A stretch of 64,000 nt of DNA from Hormoscilla sp. GUM202 (GCA_005518205.2 RFFC02000026.1:52079-116078), one strand, 5' to 3'. Positions 41,786 to 52,149 are shown, numbered from the stretch's first letter. Notes: generated by a model not told the origin, from the sequence alone. Numbers and translations are program-made.

Positions 41786-43852
41786 TTATGATTGTCCTGC
41801 TATTTGCTGGAATTTCAGAATCACGAATTCTGCTGGCTTTAAGGGCGCAAACCCAATTATGATGTTTACTATACCCCGATCGATATCATATTGGGTAGTA
41901 GTTTCCTTGTCGCACTTGACAAAATAAGCATCCTTGGGTGAACTGCCTTGAAATGCCCCCTGGCGGAACAGATTATTCATAAAGGCACCGATACTCAGTC
42001 GCAACTGGGCCCACAATGGTTCGTCATTGGGCTCAAATACCGCCCACTTGGTATTTCGATACAATGTTTCTTCCAGGTACAGAGCCAACCGTCGTACTGG
42101 AATGTATTTCCATTCCGAGGCTAGCATGTCGTTCCCTTCCCGGGTGCGCGCACCCCAGATTATTTTCCCTGCCGGTGGTTTAACGCGCAAGCAATTAATT
42201 CCCAGAGGATTTAATTCCCCATTTTCAGCATCTGTTAGGGGTACGCTGAGGTCCGCCACTCCCCGCAAGACCGCATCCAAACCTGCTGGGGCTTTCCATA
42301 CCCCCCGGGTCGCATCCGTGCGGGCCATCACTCCCGCTACCGCCCCGCAAGCTGCAAATATTTCCATTTGATTGTCTTTGAGAGGGTTGGGCATTTTCAG
42401 GCGTGGGAAGAAAATGGCCGCATTCTTACTGGTGGATCCTACATCTCCATCGATCCCGTCTTTTGCAGCTTTTTTGCTATTCCACCCGCTGGGGGCATCG
42501 ATGATCAGCATGGCCCGCCGCTTCACGCAATAGGCGATCGCCTCCGTAAGCACCGTTGTTTCTACATCTAATCCATTAGCCGTCTTATTGTAGGGAGGGA
42601 TACACAGCAAGTTAAACAGGTCTGCATTTTCCAGGGCATAAATTCCTTTTTTCTCGCTTTGGCCATCGGTAAAATCCGTACCTTTTAGCGCTACGCCATC
42701 ACCTGCTTTGTAGACATCCACTCCATTTGAACAATGCTTGTACCACAACCCTTCAGCCTTAAATTTATTTTTTTCTGCTGCTATAGCTTCTTTCTTTTTC
42801 TTGTCCTCAGTTATTTTCTTGATTTCTGGAGCATTTTCGACCTGATGTTTTACCGAATGGCTTTCATCTACCTGATTTTGGTTGTTTCTTTTCTCCCATA
42901 AAATTAGATTATCTTTTGGTCTGTTGTCGGGAGCATTGCCAAACAGGCGCACCAATTTTGAATCTTTTTCCAGAACTTTCTCAACGTATCGCGTTGCCTC
43001 CTGCTCTACAGATACATTCAAAAAAGTTTCTACTACACCAGTACATCCATCCCTTACAGATAAATTAAATAATTTCTTTTCGCCCTGAGCTATTCCATTA
43101 TAGTCAACACGGGCACGCAATTCATTCCCCCAAGCCCCTGGCTCCGCTGCTTCCAGTTCCTGTTTATTTGGCTCATCTCCTACTGACAATCTTGCCTTTT
43201 TTTCCAGTTCCTGTTTATTTGGTTTATCTACTGACAATCTTGTCTTTGTAGCCGAAGTTAATTTGGCAATTATTTTTTCTACTTCTTCTTTATAATCTTT
43301 CCTATCCTTATCTTCAATGCCTAACTGACTAATTTCAAATTTTTTTATCTCTATTGCTATCATTTTTGCAATCTTTCCTGTCAATTTTTTTTGAACTGGC
43401 CAATTTTTAGGTTGGTATTTACCGCCATCAGTTTCCAAATATTTTCTAGCCTTTTCAATTCCATCAATCGCGTCTTTTGCATTTTTAATCTCATTTACTA
43501 CTTTCAACACTTCCTTAAGTTTCAACACTTCATCAAATTTCAACACTTCATCAACTTTATCTATATTTTTTGCTTGCAGTTCTCTGGGATGGAACAGTCG
43601 GACAATTACCGCCTGACTGCCACCATTATTATAGAAATCCCGCACTGCGAAACCCAGAGTACTATCTTCCCACAACCCCCCAAATATTCGCTCAAATTCT
43701 CCGTAGTTGTTAATTAAGATTGGCTCATTAACCGGTCCCCTCTTCGCCCGACCGATGAATGCCGTTATGGAAGTGGCAACACCGGTGATTGTCTGGGAAC
43801 CCGAGGGGATTTCTTCTACATATACTCCTGGGTAATTTGGCGTTACTGGCAT
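41786..43852 (-). CDS. Tail sheath protein 2, Lys/Glu-rich insert
   Basis: A 688-residue sheath with the same N- and C-terminal blocks as sheath 1. After residue 87 there is an insert of about 150 residues, Lys/Glu/Ile-rich and predicted helical (VDEVLKFDEVLKLKEVLKVV, IAKMIAIEIKKFEISQLGIE), closing with two repeats of LSVDxPNKQELE. The core then resumes at LEAAEPGAWGNELRARVD. The insert lies where sheath subunits expose surface domains, so it should decorate the outside of the particle. Confidence 0.93.
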   Translation of the reverse strand: MPVTPNYPGVYVEEIPSGSQTITGVATSITAFIGRAKRGPVNEPILINNYGEFERIFGGLWEDSTLGFAVRDFYNNGGSQAVIVRLFHPRELQAKNIDKVDEVLKFDEVLKLKEVLKVVNEIKNAKDAIDGIEKARKYLETDGGKYQPKNWPVQKKLTGKIAKMIAIEIKKFEISQLGIEDKDRKDYKEEVEKIIAKLTSATKTRLSVDKPNKQELEKKARLSVGDEPNKQELEAAEPGAWGNELRARVDYNGIAQGEKKLFNLSVRDGCTGVVETFLNVSVEQEATRYVEKVLEKDSKLVRLFGNAPDNRPKDNLILWEKRNNQNQVDESHSVKHQVENAPEIKKITEDKKKKEAIAAEKNKFKAEGLWYKHCSNGVDVYKAGDGVALKGTDFTDGQSEKKGIYALENADLFNLLCIPPYNKTANGLDVETTVLTEAIAYCVKRRAMLIIDAPSGWNSKKAAKDGIDGDVGSTSKNAAIFFPRLKMPNPLKDNQMEIFAACGAVAGVMARTDATRGVWKAPAGLDAVLRGVADLSVPLTDAENGELNPLGINCLRVKPPAGKIIWGARTREGNDMLASEWKYIPVRRLALYLEETLYRNTKWAVFEPNDEPLWAQLRLSIGAFMNNLFRQGAFQGSSPKDAYFVKCDKETTTQYDIDRGIVNIIIGFAPLKPAEFVILKFQQIAGQS

Positions 43853-43962
43853 TTTTCTCGATCCTTTTTTTCTAACTCCTTTCTGTTTAGACTATCCGGG
43901 TTGGTTTTCCCGCGATCTCTCCCGGGCCCTGATGGTGGCCGGTGACCACCCTACGCTCCATT

Positions 43963-46383
43963 TTATGATTGTCCTGCTATTTGCTGGAATTTCAGAATCA
44001 CGAATTCTGCTGGCTTCAAGGGCGCAAACCCAATTATGATGTTTACTATACCCCGATCTATATCGTACTGAGTCGTTGTGTCCTTGTCGCACTTGACGAA
44101 ATAAGCATCCTTGGGGGAACTGCCTTGAAATGCCCCCTGGCGGAACAGATTATTCATAAAGGCGCCGATACTCAGTCGCAACTGGGCCCATAATGGTTCG
44201 TCATTGGGCTCAAATACCGCCCACTGAGTATTCCGATACAATGTTTCTTCCAGGTACAGTGCCAACCGTCGTACTGGAATGTATTTCCATTCCGAAGCTA
44301 GCATATCGTTCCCTTCCCGGGTGCGCGCACCCCAGATTATTTTCCCTGCCGGTGGTTTAACGCGCAAGCAATTAATTCCCAGAGGATTTAATTCCCCATT
44401 TTCAGCATCTGTTAGGGGTACGCTGAGGTCCGCCACTCCCCGCAAGACCGCATCCAAACCTGCTGGGGCTTTCCATACCCCCCGGGTCGCATCCGTGCGG
44501 GCCATCACTCCCGCTACCGCCCCGCAAGCTGCAAATATTTCCATTTGATTGTCTTTGAGAGGGTTGGGCATTTTCAGTCGTGGGAAGAATATGGCCGCAT
44601 TTTTACTGGTGGATCCTACTACATCTGTATCGATTCCGTCTTTTGCAGCTTTTTTGTCACCCCATCCGCTGGGGGCGTCTATTATCAGCATGGCCCGCCG
44701 CTTCACGCAATAGGCGATCGCCTCCGTAAGCACCGTCGTCTCTACATCTAATCCATTAGCTGTTTCTTTGTAGGGCGGAATACACAGTAAGTTAAACAGG
44801 TCGGCTTTTTCCAGAGCATAAATACCTTTTTTGCCGCTTTGGCTTCCAGTAAAATTATTGCTTGTTAGTTCATCGCCATCATGCCCATTTATTTGCTTCG
44901 CTAAATAATCCCATGTTGCTGTTAGGGGGGTTCCAGGCACATGCTCACTCTCCGGCATCTGCACCAACCGAGACTCGTTATTCAATACATTCTTAACATA
45001 GCGCTTGTGATTGGAGTCCTCCGACAGGCTATGAAATTTTTCCTCTTCCTTTGTAACTTTATTCTCGATCGATAGATTGAACAGCTTTTCGTCTGCTACT
45101 TTATTCTGAATAGCTTTTGGAAAATTATGGTCAACTACAGCTTCTAGGTCGTCCCCCCAGGTGCCGGGACTTGCCGCTTCTAGCACCATATGTATTGGCA
45201 TAGTCTCAGTCGTATTGTTGCCTGTTTTTGTGACTGTGACTGTGCCCCCCGATATTGTTGCGGTTCCCCCCGTTACTGTTGCCGTTGTCTTTGATACATC
45301 CTTTACTTCTGAGATCGTACTGACTGTTACCGTATTCCCCGATATTACACTACTTGATAATGTTACTGTGACTTCTTGGCCTTCCTTTTGCTTTACGTTA
45401 TCCGGGACAGCGGCGGCACTTGTTACCTTTTTTAGAGTGCCTTCTACTTTTACCGGATGCGAGTTGCTGCTTGTTACTGTTCCCGTATTCCCTGTTACCG
45501 TACTAGGTGCGATCGATATAATCCCATCACTTGTCACTATCTTATTACCCGTTACAGTTACCGCACTCCCTATTATTTTACCGCAAGCAGCTTTATTATC
45601 TTTCAACGTCTTATCTTTTTTAAATCCGCTGCTACTTATGGTTGCCGTGCCGTTTGTTACTGTTGCCGTGCCGCCTGTTACTGTTGCCGTGGTGCCTGTT
45701 GCCGTGTCGTCTGTTACTTGGCCTCTTACTTTGCTCCCATGTACTGTTATTGTTTCACCTGTAACTGTCCCTCCAGTTATTGTTATTGTGCTATTTGTTA
45801 TAGCATCAGTGGTACCTTTTATTGTTGCACTCAATGTACCACTGAGTTTGATTTGACTTTGATTGAAAGCTGCCGTTACGGTACTACTATTTGATGCTGT
45901 AACAGTTGCCGTACCTCCTGCTATTGTCACTGAGGTTCCTACTGGGGTTATTGCGATCGTTTCTCCTTTGACAATACCTCCTATTACTGTGGCCGTGCCA
46001 TCTATTGTCGCAGTGCCATTGCTTACTGTTGCTGTTGTGGTGCTTGCGCTTGTCACTGTTGCCTCACTGATGGGCACATACAGCTTACTGTTTTGTATTG
46101 TTGCTGTATTATCAGGAGGATTGTATAGTCGGACAATTATCGCCTGACTTCCGCCATTATTATAGAAATCCCGCACTGCAAAACCCAGGTTGCTATGTTC
46201 CCACAACCCCCCAAATATACGCTCAAAATCTCCGTAGTTGTTGATTAAGATCGGATCGTTCACCGGTCCCTTCTGCGCCCGACCGATGAATGCCGTTATG
46301 GAAGTGGCGACCCCGGCGATCGTCCGGGAACCCGAGGGGATTTCTTCTACATATACTCCGGGATAGGTTGGTGTTCCTGGCAT
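43963..46383 (-). CDS. Tail sheath protein 3, Thr/Val-rich repeat insert
   Basis: An 806-residue sheath. After residue 87 there is an insert of about 315 residues made of Thr/Val/Gly repeats (TATVTGGTATVTNGTATIS, TATVTGGTATISGGTVTVTK), probably a beta-solenoid or beta-helix. The core resumes at LEAASPGTWGDDLEAVVDHN. The C-terminal 260 residues are nearly identical to sheath 2, so the genes are a recent duplicate pair apart from the insert. It is the first sheath gene in transcription order. Confidence 0.93.
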   Translation of the reverse strand: MPGTPTYPGVYVEEIPSGSRTIAGVATSITAFIGRAQKGPVNDPILINNYGDFERIFGGLWEHSNLGFAVRDFYNNGGSQAIIVRLYNPPDNTATIQNSKLYVPISEATVTSASTTTATVSNGTATIDGTATVIGGIVKGETIAITPVGTSVTIAGGTATVTASNSSTVTAAFNQSQIKLSGTLSATIKGTTDAITNSTITITGGTVTGETITVHGSKVRGQVTDDTATGTTATVTGGTATVTNGTATISSSGFKKDKTLKDNKAACGKIIGSAVTVTGNKIVTSDGIISIAPSTVTGNTGTVTSSNSHPVKVEGTLKKVTSAAAVPDNVKQKEGQEVTVTLSSSVISGNTVTVSTISEVKDVSKTTATVTGGTATISGGTVTVTKTGNNTTETMPIHMVLEAASPGTWGDDLEAVVDHNFPKAIQNKVADEKLFNLSIENKVTKEEEKFHSLSEDSNHKRYVKNVLNNESRLVQMPESEHVPGTPLTATWDYLAKQINGHDGDELTSNNFTGSQSGKKGIYALEKADLFNLLCIPPYKETANGLDVETTVLTEAIAYCVKRRAMLIIDAPSGWGDKKAAKDGIDTDVVGSTSKNAAIFFPRLKMPNPLKDNQMEIFAACGAVAGVMARTDATRGVWKAPAGLDAVLRGVADLSVPLTDAENGELNPLGINCLRVKPPAGKIIWGARTREGNDMLASEWKYIPVRRLALYLEETLYRNTQWAVFEPNDEPLWAQLRLSIGAFMNNLFRQGAFQGSSPKDAYFVKCDKDTTTQYDIDRGIVNIIIGFAPLKPAEFVILKFQQIAGQS

Positions 46384-46472
46384 TTTTCTCGCTCCTCCTT
46401 TTTTCTGCTTCTCTACTATATACTAACCGCGATCGCGGAGCTGCATTTTTACAGCAAATTCCCCTTCTACTG

Positions 46473-46655
46473 TTAATGCTTCCGTATCCACTCCACCTGC
46501 CGACTGTCATTTTCCTCTTCACCGAGTTCATTCATCGCCTGAATGGCCCCGCAGATCCCCCGTAAGGGTTTCTCCCACTCAGGGAGAAGTTTTTGACCGG
46601 CATCAAATTCGGCCTTGGGGGATTTGAGATGACAGCTTATTTGGTAATTATCCAT
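46473..46655 (-). CDS. Small coupled eCIS protein (60 aa)
   Basis: A 60-residue protein, MDNYQISCHLKSPKAEFDAG then QKLLPEWEKPLRGICGAIQA. Its ATG overlaps the end of the fibre gene by 8 bp (ATGGATAA), typical of translational coupling. I recognise no family. The position between fibre and sheath suggests a fibre chaperone or minor component, which is inference. Confidence 0.55.
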   Translation of the reverse strand: MDNYQISCHLKSPKAEFDAGQKLLPEWEKPLRGICGAIQAMNELGEEENDSRQVEWIRKH

Positions 46656-49635
46656 TATCGAGAGCTTGCAACTGTTCGATTTGAGTTTGTTGCTGTTGAA
46701 CTTGGTTCGTCAGAGCTAAAATTTGCTCTTGTTGATTCTTAATTGCTTCGATCAGGGGCGCAATGAGCCCGGAATAGTTGAGAGACTTCATTCCCTGAGA
46801 GTCCGTACTTACCAGTTCTGGGAAGACTTTTTCTACTTCTTGGGCTACCAGTCCTAGATGCGTTGCCTGCGGTACCGCCTCTTTGCCATCTTTCCATTGA
46901 TAGGTCACGCCCCGCAAATCCATGAGTTTACTAAGTCCATCTTTTATAGTCTGAATATTTTGTTTTTGTTTCGCATCACTACTGGTTTGGACAAACCCTC
47001 GATTTGTTTTTATATTTCCCTCTACGTACAGTTTTATATTAGCCCTCCGGACACAATTGAGATATTTATGGAGAAACAACTGATAGTTACTATCACAGAT
47101 AAGATTGATATATTCCTCCTTCCTGAGGAGAGCGATATATTCCTCCTTCCTGAGGAGAGCGATATATTCCTCCTTCTTGAGGAGAGCGATATATTCCTCC
47201 TTCCTGAGGAGAGCGATATATTCTCCCGAATTCCTGAGGAGAGCGATATATTCCTCCTTCCTGAGGAGAGCGATATATTCCGGATTCCAGAGGAGAGCGA
47301 TATATTCTCCCGAATTCCTGAGGAGAGCGATATATTCCGGATTCCAGAGGAGAGCCCTATAATCTCCCGAATTCCTGATGAGCTCGATATAATCTCCGGA
47401 ATTCCTGAGGAGAGCGATATATTCCGGATTCCAGAGGAGAGCCCTATAATCTCCCGAATTCCTGATGAGCTCGATATAATCTCGGGAATTCCAGAGGAGT
47501 TCCATATATTCTCTCGAATTCCTGAGGAGAGCGATATATTCCGGATTCTTGAGGAGAGTTTGACATCCCGGATTATTGAAGATATTCTCACCGTTATTGT
47601 CGGAAAGGGAAAGATCTTCTAATCCCCCCCGAATCTCCTCGATGTAATTTATTCGGGGGAGATTTTTTTTCTTCATGTAGAGATTGGTATATACCTGATT
47701 CCTGAAGAGATTCCGATATCGATCATTACTGAGTAAATTGATATATTCCTGATTCCTGAGGAGAGCGAGATATTCCTGATTCCCGAGGAGAGCGAGATAT
47801 TCCTGATTCCTGAGGAGAGCCCGATATTCCGGATCCCAGAGGAAAGCCCGATATTCCGGATCTTCTCTTAACGTAGTAAAGCCTTCATTCCCACCACGAG
47901 TTATTGAATCTTCGATATATCTTATTTGAGTCTCTTTAAAAGTATCTTGATCATCATTAAAAGAGTTTGTTTGGATTTTTTCTTCGATTCCATCGATGAT
48001 TTTCTTTCCCCAAAATTCCAATTGGTCATCAAACTCCTGCGATGCGATCCCGATATTATTATCAAAATCTTCCGTACCTATACTTACGACACCCTTCAGA
48101 TGACTTGTCCCTTCAACAATCAGGTCTTTGTTATCAACTATACTCAGATTATCTTTGCTCAGGCGCATTACCTCCTGTTCGCAGATCGTGAAGCCGATCG
48201 TCTGATCGCCTGGATCCGGTACTGAATCACCTTTCAGTCCATCATTCCAATAGCCCGCATTTAACGTTAGTTCCTTCCCACCTTGAATTTCTAGCTGGTC
48301 AATAATATCATCAAATTTTCTTCCATGGCGGACATCATTGTAGCTGTGGTTCCCGATCGACAACTTCCTTCCGTTCCCATTCGGATCTTTCGTCTCCCGT
48401 GCTATTTCCGTCAGGGCCGGAAAAACCTCTCGGCAGTCCTGAACCACTGTCCATTCATTCCCACTGTCATAATTGACTATAGCCAATGGATAATAGTAAT
48501 ATTGAATCCCATCTGGCTCTTTTTCTCCCTGGGAACTTTTTGCTGGTTCTTGCGTGCGAGTTGGGATTAACCAATAATCTCCTGTCTTGTACTTGCCACT
48601 TGGAAACTTAATTTCTAGCCCTTTCTCTAGTTCGATATACTCATCACCCCATTCGATCGCTCTATCTTCCGTTTGCCAAATGCGCACCGTTGTTATTTTA
48701 TTCCTGGGTTCAAAACTTTGCCGTTCTGTTTCATAAAAATTCCACGAATCTTTGTTCATCGTCAGTTTTTCATCATTAACACTATCGACCTTCGCAAATA
48801 AACCTGGTTTTCCCGCTTTTACCCTCTCCTCGTCAGTTATTTCTATCCACAGATCTTTCCCTGCCTCCTGTTGAAATTCAATTTTATTATTTAGCGTTAC
48901 CGTATCGTCATTTATCTCTTTAACTTGTGCCGCTATAGATGCGTTATTCCTCGCCCATTTAAATGTAGCTTTTTCGACATCCGTTCCCTGATGAACTTCT
49001 ACCCTGTATAAGTCGTTGGGTAGCGTAGCATTTTCTGTAAAAATAAACTCTAATTTACCTTGTTTATTTTTCTCATGGTCCAACATCTTTTGCCAGTTTT
49101 CTCGCCAGTAGTTTTCTCCCCCACCATTCAAATTTAATGCCTTCAACCGCCAGCAAGTCTGCGTGCGCGTTGTCGTATCCGGTCCCCCTAGCGCTTGTTC
49201 TCGCAGTTCCGGTGCTTCTACTGCTGTAATGTGGTGCTGCCATACCTCTAGATATAGTAGGTGATTACCTGAAACAATTTCATCCAGATTCATTAAACCA
49301 GGCACTTCTGCAATCGTGATTTTTTTTGCTTGCCCATCAGTACCTTCCTCTCCTTCATTTTCACAGAGAATCCCCTCCACGTAACACCGACCTTTATTCA
49401 GTGTTATGAAATATCCATACTCATTTTCGTTAAATTCCACCAGAAAACTCCCGTCTTCTGTCTGGGGCACTCCATTAAGTCCGATAATGTCCTTATTTGT
49501 CGTCGTCTCTCGGTAGGCCATTATATCTAGTTGCTCGTTCCAGTCTGCATCTAGCAGTACCCGACCTTGCTGTAGGCGCACGCTGCTGTAGTGCTTGCTG
49601 GCATCGAATGTCGAACGAGTAAAATCACCTTTCAT
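46648..49635 (-). CDS. DUF6519 tail fibre with octapeptide repeats and S74 chaperone domain
   Basis: A 995-residue protein. Residues 1 to about 390 match the DUF6519 domain seen in eCIS fibres (KHYSSVRLQQGRVLLDADWN, WRLKALNLNGGGENYWRENW). From about 588 to 858 come many short repeats such as NPEYIALLRNSG and KEEYIALL (about 8-10 residues). The last about 110 residues are a Peptidase_S74 intramolecular chaperone (SDAKQKQNIQTIKDGLSKLM, THLGLVAQEVEKVFPELV), which trims itself after fibre trimerisation, ending in a coiled coil. It is the likely target-binding component. Confidence 0.9.
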   Translation of the reverse strand: MKGDFTRSTFDASKHYSSVRLQQGRVLLDADWNEQLDIMAYRETTTNKDIIGLNGVPQTEDGSFLVEFNENEYGYFITLNKGRCYVEGILCENEGEEGTDGQAKKITIAEVPGLMNLDEIVSGNHLLYLEVWQHHITAVEAPELREQALGGPDTTTRTQTCWRLKALNLNGGGENYWRENWQKMLDHEKNKQGKLEFIFTENATLPNDLYRVEVHQGTDVEKATFKWARNNASIAAQVKEINDDTVTLNNKIEFQQEAGKDLWIEITDEERVKAGKPGLFAKVDSVNDEKLTMNKDSWNFYETERQSFEPRNKITTVRIWQTEDRAIEWGDEYIELEKGLEIKFPSGKYKTGDYWLIPTRTQEPAKSSQGEKEPDGIQYYYYPLAIVNYDSGNEWTVVQDCREVFPALTEIARETKDPNGNGRKLSIGNHSYNDVRHGRKFDDIIDQLEIQGGKELTLNAGYWNDGLKGDSVPDPGDQTIGFTICEQEVMRLSKDNLSIVDNKDLIVEGTSHLKGVVSIGTEDFDNNIGIASQEFDDQLEFWGKKIIDGIEEKIQTNSFNDDQDTFKETQIRYIEDSITRGGNEGFTTLREDPEYRAFLWDPEYRALLRNQEYLALLGNQEYLALLRNQEYINLLSNDRYRNLFRNQVYTNLYMKKKNLPRINYIEEIRGGLEDLSLSDNNGENIFNNPGCQTLLKNPEYIALLRNSREYMELLWNSRDYIELIRNSGDYRALLWNPEYIALLRNSGDYIELIRNSGDYRALLWNPEYIALLRNSGEYIALLWNPEYIALLRKEEYIALLRNSGEYIALLRKEEYIALLKKEEYIALLRKEEYIALLRKEEYINLICDSNYQLFLHKYLNCVRRANIKLYVEGNIKTNRGFVQTSSDAKQKQNIQTIKDGLSKLMDLRGVTYQWKDGKEAVPQATHLGLVAQEVEKVFPELVSTDSQGMKSLNYSGLIAPLIEAIKNQQEQILALTNQVQQQQTQIEQLQALDNG

Positions 49636-49649
49636 TTTCTTCCCTCCCG

Positions 49650-52142
49650 TTAATTTTTGTAGATCTTGTTGACTTCCAACCCCAAGCGCAGGTATTCTTC
49701 TAGACTCGCCTTGAGGTCTAACTCCCGTTGCGGTCGCTTCAAATTATTGAATGCGCCCATCTCTTCTCTCTTCTCCGCGCCCTTTTGAATTTCTTCGGGA
49801 CAGCTGAAGTTTAATTGTCCATATCCCGGTTGACCGTACTGCCGGGCCGTAAAACTCGGACCTCTCTCCCAGTTTTCTGGTTCTGGTTGGCACTTATACC
49901 GTTCTGGTGTCTGATAATAATATATCTTTTCCCCGGCGTTTCCCTCTGGAATTTTCTCCCCTAGGGGCGCGTAGCAAAAGCGCATTCCGCCACGCTCTTT
50001 TCTTTCCACCATCACCGGTTCCACAAAGATCGTTTCCGAACCCAACTCCATTTCCCTAGTATACACCCTTCCCAAGATAGTCGATCGCGCGATTTTTGTC
50101 AAGGGTCCGAAAATTTCCTCCTCCGAAGAGATCGCCGCCCATCCTGCACCATCTATTATACTATCGGACACAACTAACTCTCGACTTTCCCCTGGCAAGT
50201 TCACCGGTCCCACAATGCTGTGGGATATCCCGACTTCCAGATCGTAGCATCTTGCCGTTGCTCCCACAATACTTGGCTGCGTGCCATTTATTTGCTGGGG
50301 TCTCACCGTACAGTGGTCCACTTCTAGCTTGACATTTCCTACTACCGCTATTTTCCCACCACATAGCAAACCATGAAGTCGTAACGTTGCCTCCTCCTCC
50401 TGACCGGCAATTACAATGATATCTCCTCCCAAGGGACATATACTCGGATTATAACCATTGCCCGCTTCTATTGTCAAGCGATCGCATGGTTTCAATTCGA
50501 TCGCCAAAGTTTGTCCGACTATGGGCATTCCCGACTGGGTGCGGGCGTTAAACTGCGCTTTATTACCCATTATCCTGATTGTACCGTGGCTCTCCCCGCT
50601 TTTCTGCCAAGCCCCGATCGCCTCTGTCAAGGTATCGTAACATTTTCCCTTATTTGACGATTGATTTTTTCCCACCCACCAAATATTTTCCGTTTCCACC
50701 GACATGCTGGGGCCACGGTTATAGGGACCGCCACCCATATTACCGCTAAACCCGTAGCTAAAATCAACTTGGATATTATCCCAACCCGGGTCCTCTCCCC
50801 TAGCAAACATCAGTCTGCCCAGTTCCACATCTATTGCTATCTTACCTGCTGGAGGCGGTTCCCAATTAGTCAATTTTTTTGCTACGATCTTTGCCAGTTG
50901 CACGCGCCCAAATTCTCCCGACTGGTCCTGATTTTTTCCCCTCCTTATATAGATCGCCAGACTTCGTTCCGGTCCGTAATAATACTGACTATTCCATTGA
51001 ATCTCTGGTTTCGCCAGAATTTCCTTGAGATCCACGGACTTGCGATAGACATTTTCCCCTTCCGATAGGCTATAGGTAGTATTAATCATCGCCCCCGCCT
51101 CTACTATATCCTTGGGATAGGCCCAATCTTCGCCATCGCTTAAGCTAAATGTTTTAATAAATTTTTCATCAATTTGATTTTCAGGAGGTTGAGATTGAAA
51201 TAATCTCAAATCTTCCTCAAAAGCATCATGACTGATGGCCATTGGCAGTTCCCTACTGTCCAAGTTATGGGCCCACATATTTTCCCTTGCTTTTGGACGA
51301 TTGAACAAAGGCATATCGTAACCTAGGGGATGGAAAGTATAGCAACCAGTTTGGTTAATTTCTGATTGTTTATCTATCGCTTTTTGGTAAAAGTTATTTT
51401 GGTTGCTTATCCGTCTCGGACTGACCTGTAGGGTATGCTGGCGCTGACTGGGTAGGGTATTAAAGCCAAAAACTGCCCGTTCAAATTCATACCGGCTGTC
51501 ATCATCCTCCTTTTGCCAGGGTCTGAGATTAACAGTTTTGATAGGCAATTCCTGCCGGTAGCAGGGGGTACTGCCTTTCACCGAATAGCTTTGCAGACGC
51601 CAGATAAATAAACTCATACTTTTCAGATCGTATCTGACGCGATTACTCCGGTCAAAAGCGCCGATATCTAAAGTACGGGCATAATCTCGCATCACTACCA
51701 TTTCCCGACTTTGAGTCAGACGAAAGGTAGCAGAAACTTCCGGGCGAACCCGCTGGATGTGCTGAGTTGTCAGGACATATTTAAACATTTCCACCACTCG
51801 CACCGTCCATCCCGTCGTATCCTCGATCGCCAGTTCCAGGGTCCGGGGAGTTCCCTTATGTCGGCGATAGCGAATGGCATTGCCAATACGACGGCGTTGA
51901 ACTGGAAAGATCTTTTCCGCATCATTCAGGTCTCGAATACCCACCAATTCAGCAATGTAGGGTAAGACCCATTCATCGCAAGTTTCGACGAACCAGTTTT
52001 CGTAAAGATCGTGAATATCTGCTTCCAGGATCTCCAGTTCCCCTTCAACGATGGCCAGCAGGGCCCGCAGGGGTTCTCCGAGAAAGAAGTCGCGCTGACG
52101 ATAGATCGCCGGTAATAGCGAATAAAGTCTTTCTTGCATCAT
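49650..52142 (-). CDS. Tail protein I-type baseplate protein with C-terminal beta-rich domain
   Basis: An 830-residue protein. The first 180 residues match the phage tail protein I (P2 gpI / Afp12-like) domain: LYSLLPAIYRQRDFFLGEPL, LEADIHDLYENWFVETCDEW, IPFVQRRRIGNAIRYRRHKG-like block ending GTPRTLELAIEDTTGWTVRV. The long C-terminal part (about residues 490-730) has many short strands ending in small turns, consistent with a beta-helix (RLHGLLCGGKIAVVGNVKLE). It sits between the baseplate J genes and the fibre, fitting a role in attaching fibres. Confidence 0.85.
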   Translation of the reverse strand: MMQERLYSLLPAIYRQRDFFLGEPLRALLAIVEGELEILEADIHDLYENWFVETCDEWVLPYIAELVGIRDLNDAEKIFPVQRRRIGNAIRYRRHKGTPRTLELAIEDTTGWTVRVVEMFKYVLTTQHIQRVRPEVSATFRLTQSREMVVMRDYARTLDIGAFDRSNRVRYDLKSMSLFIWRLQSYSVKGSTPCYRQELPIKTVNLRPWQKEDDDSRYEFERAVFGFNTLPSQRQHTLQVSPRRISNQNNFYQKAIDKQSEINQTGCYTFHPLGYDMPLFNRPKARENMWAHNLDSRELPMAISHDAFEEDLRLFQSQPPENQIDEKFIKTFSLSDGEDWAYPKDIVEAGAMINTTYSLSEGENVYRKSVDLKEILAKPEIQWNSQYYYGPERSLAIYIRRGKNQDQSGEFGRVQLAKIVAKKLTNWEPPPAGKIAIDVELGRLMFARGEDPGWDNIQVDFSYGFSGNMGGGPYNRGPSMSVETENIWWVGKNQSSNKGKCYDTLTEAIGAWQKSGESHGTIRIMGNKAQFNARTQSGMPIVGQTLAIELKPCDRLTIEAGNGYNPSICPLGGDIIVIAGQEEEATLRLHGLLCGGKIAVVGNVKLEVDHCTVRPQQINGTQPSIVGATARCYDLEVGISHSIVGPVNLPGESRELVVSDSIIDGAGWAAISSEEEIFGPLTKIARSTILGRVYTREMELGSETIFVEPVMVERKERGGMRFCYAPLGEKIPEGNAGEKIYYYQTPERYKCQPEPENWERGPSFTARQYGQPGYGQLNFSCPEEIQKGAEKREEMGAFNNLKRPQRELDLKASLEEYLRLGLEVNKIYKN

Positions 52143-52149
52143 GGTTGGT

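Noticed and set aside
45161..45856. 231-codon hydrophobic plus-strand ORF opposite sheath 3
   Set aside because: It is the antisense of the Thr/Val repeats; it looks like a membrane protein only because of composition.
46858..47622. 254-codon plus-strand ORF and another minus-frame ORF over the fibre repeats
   Set aside because: Repeat DNA keeps all frames open; the fibre frame has the domains.
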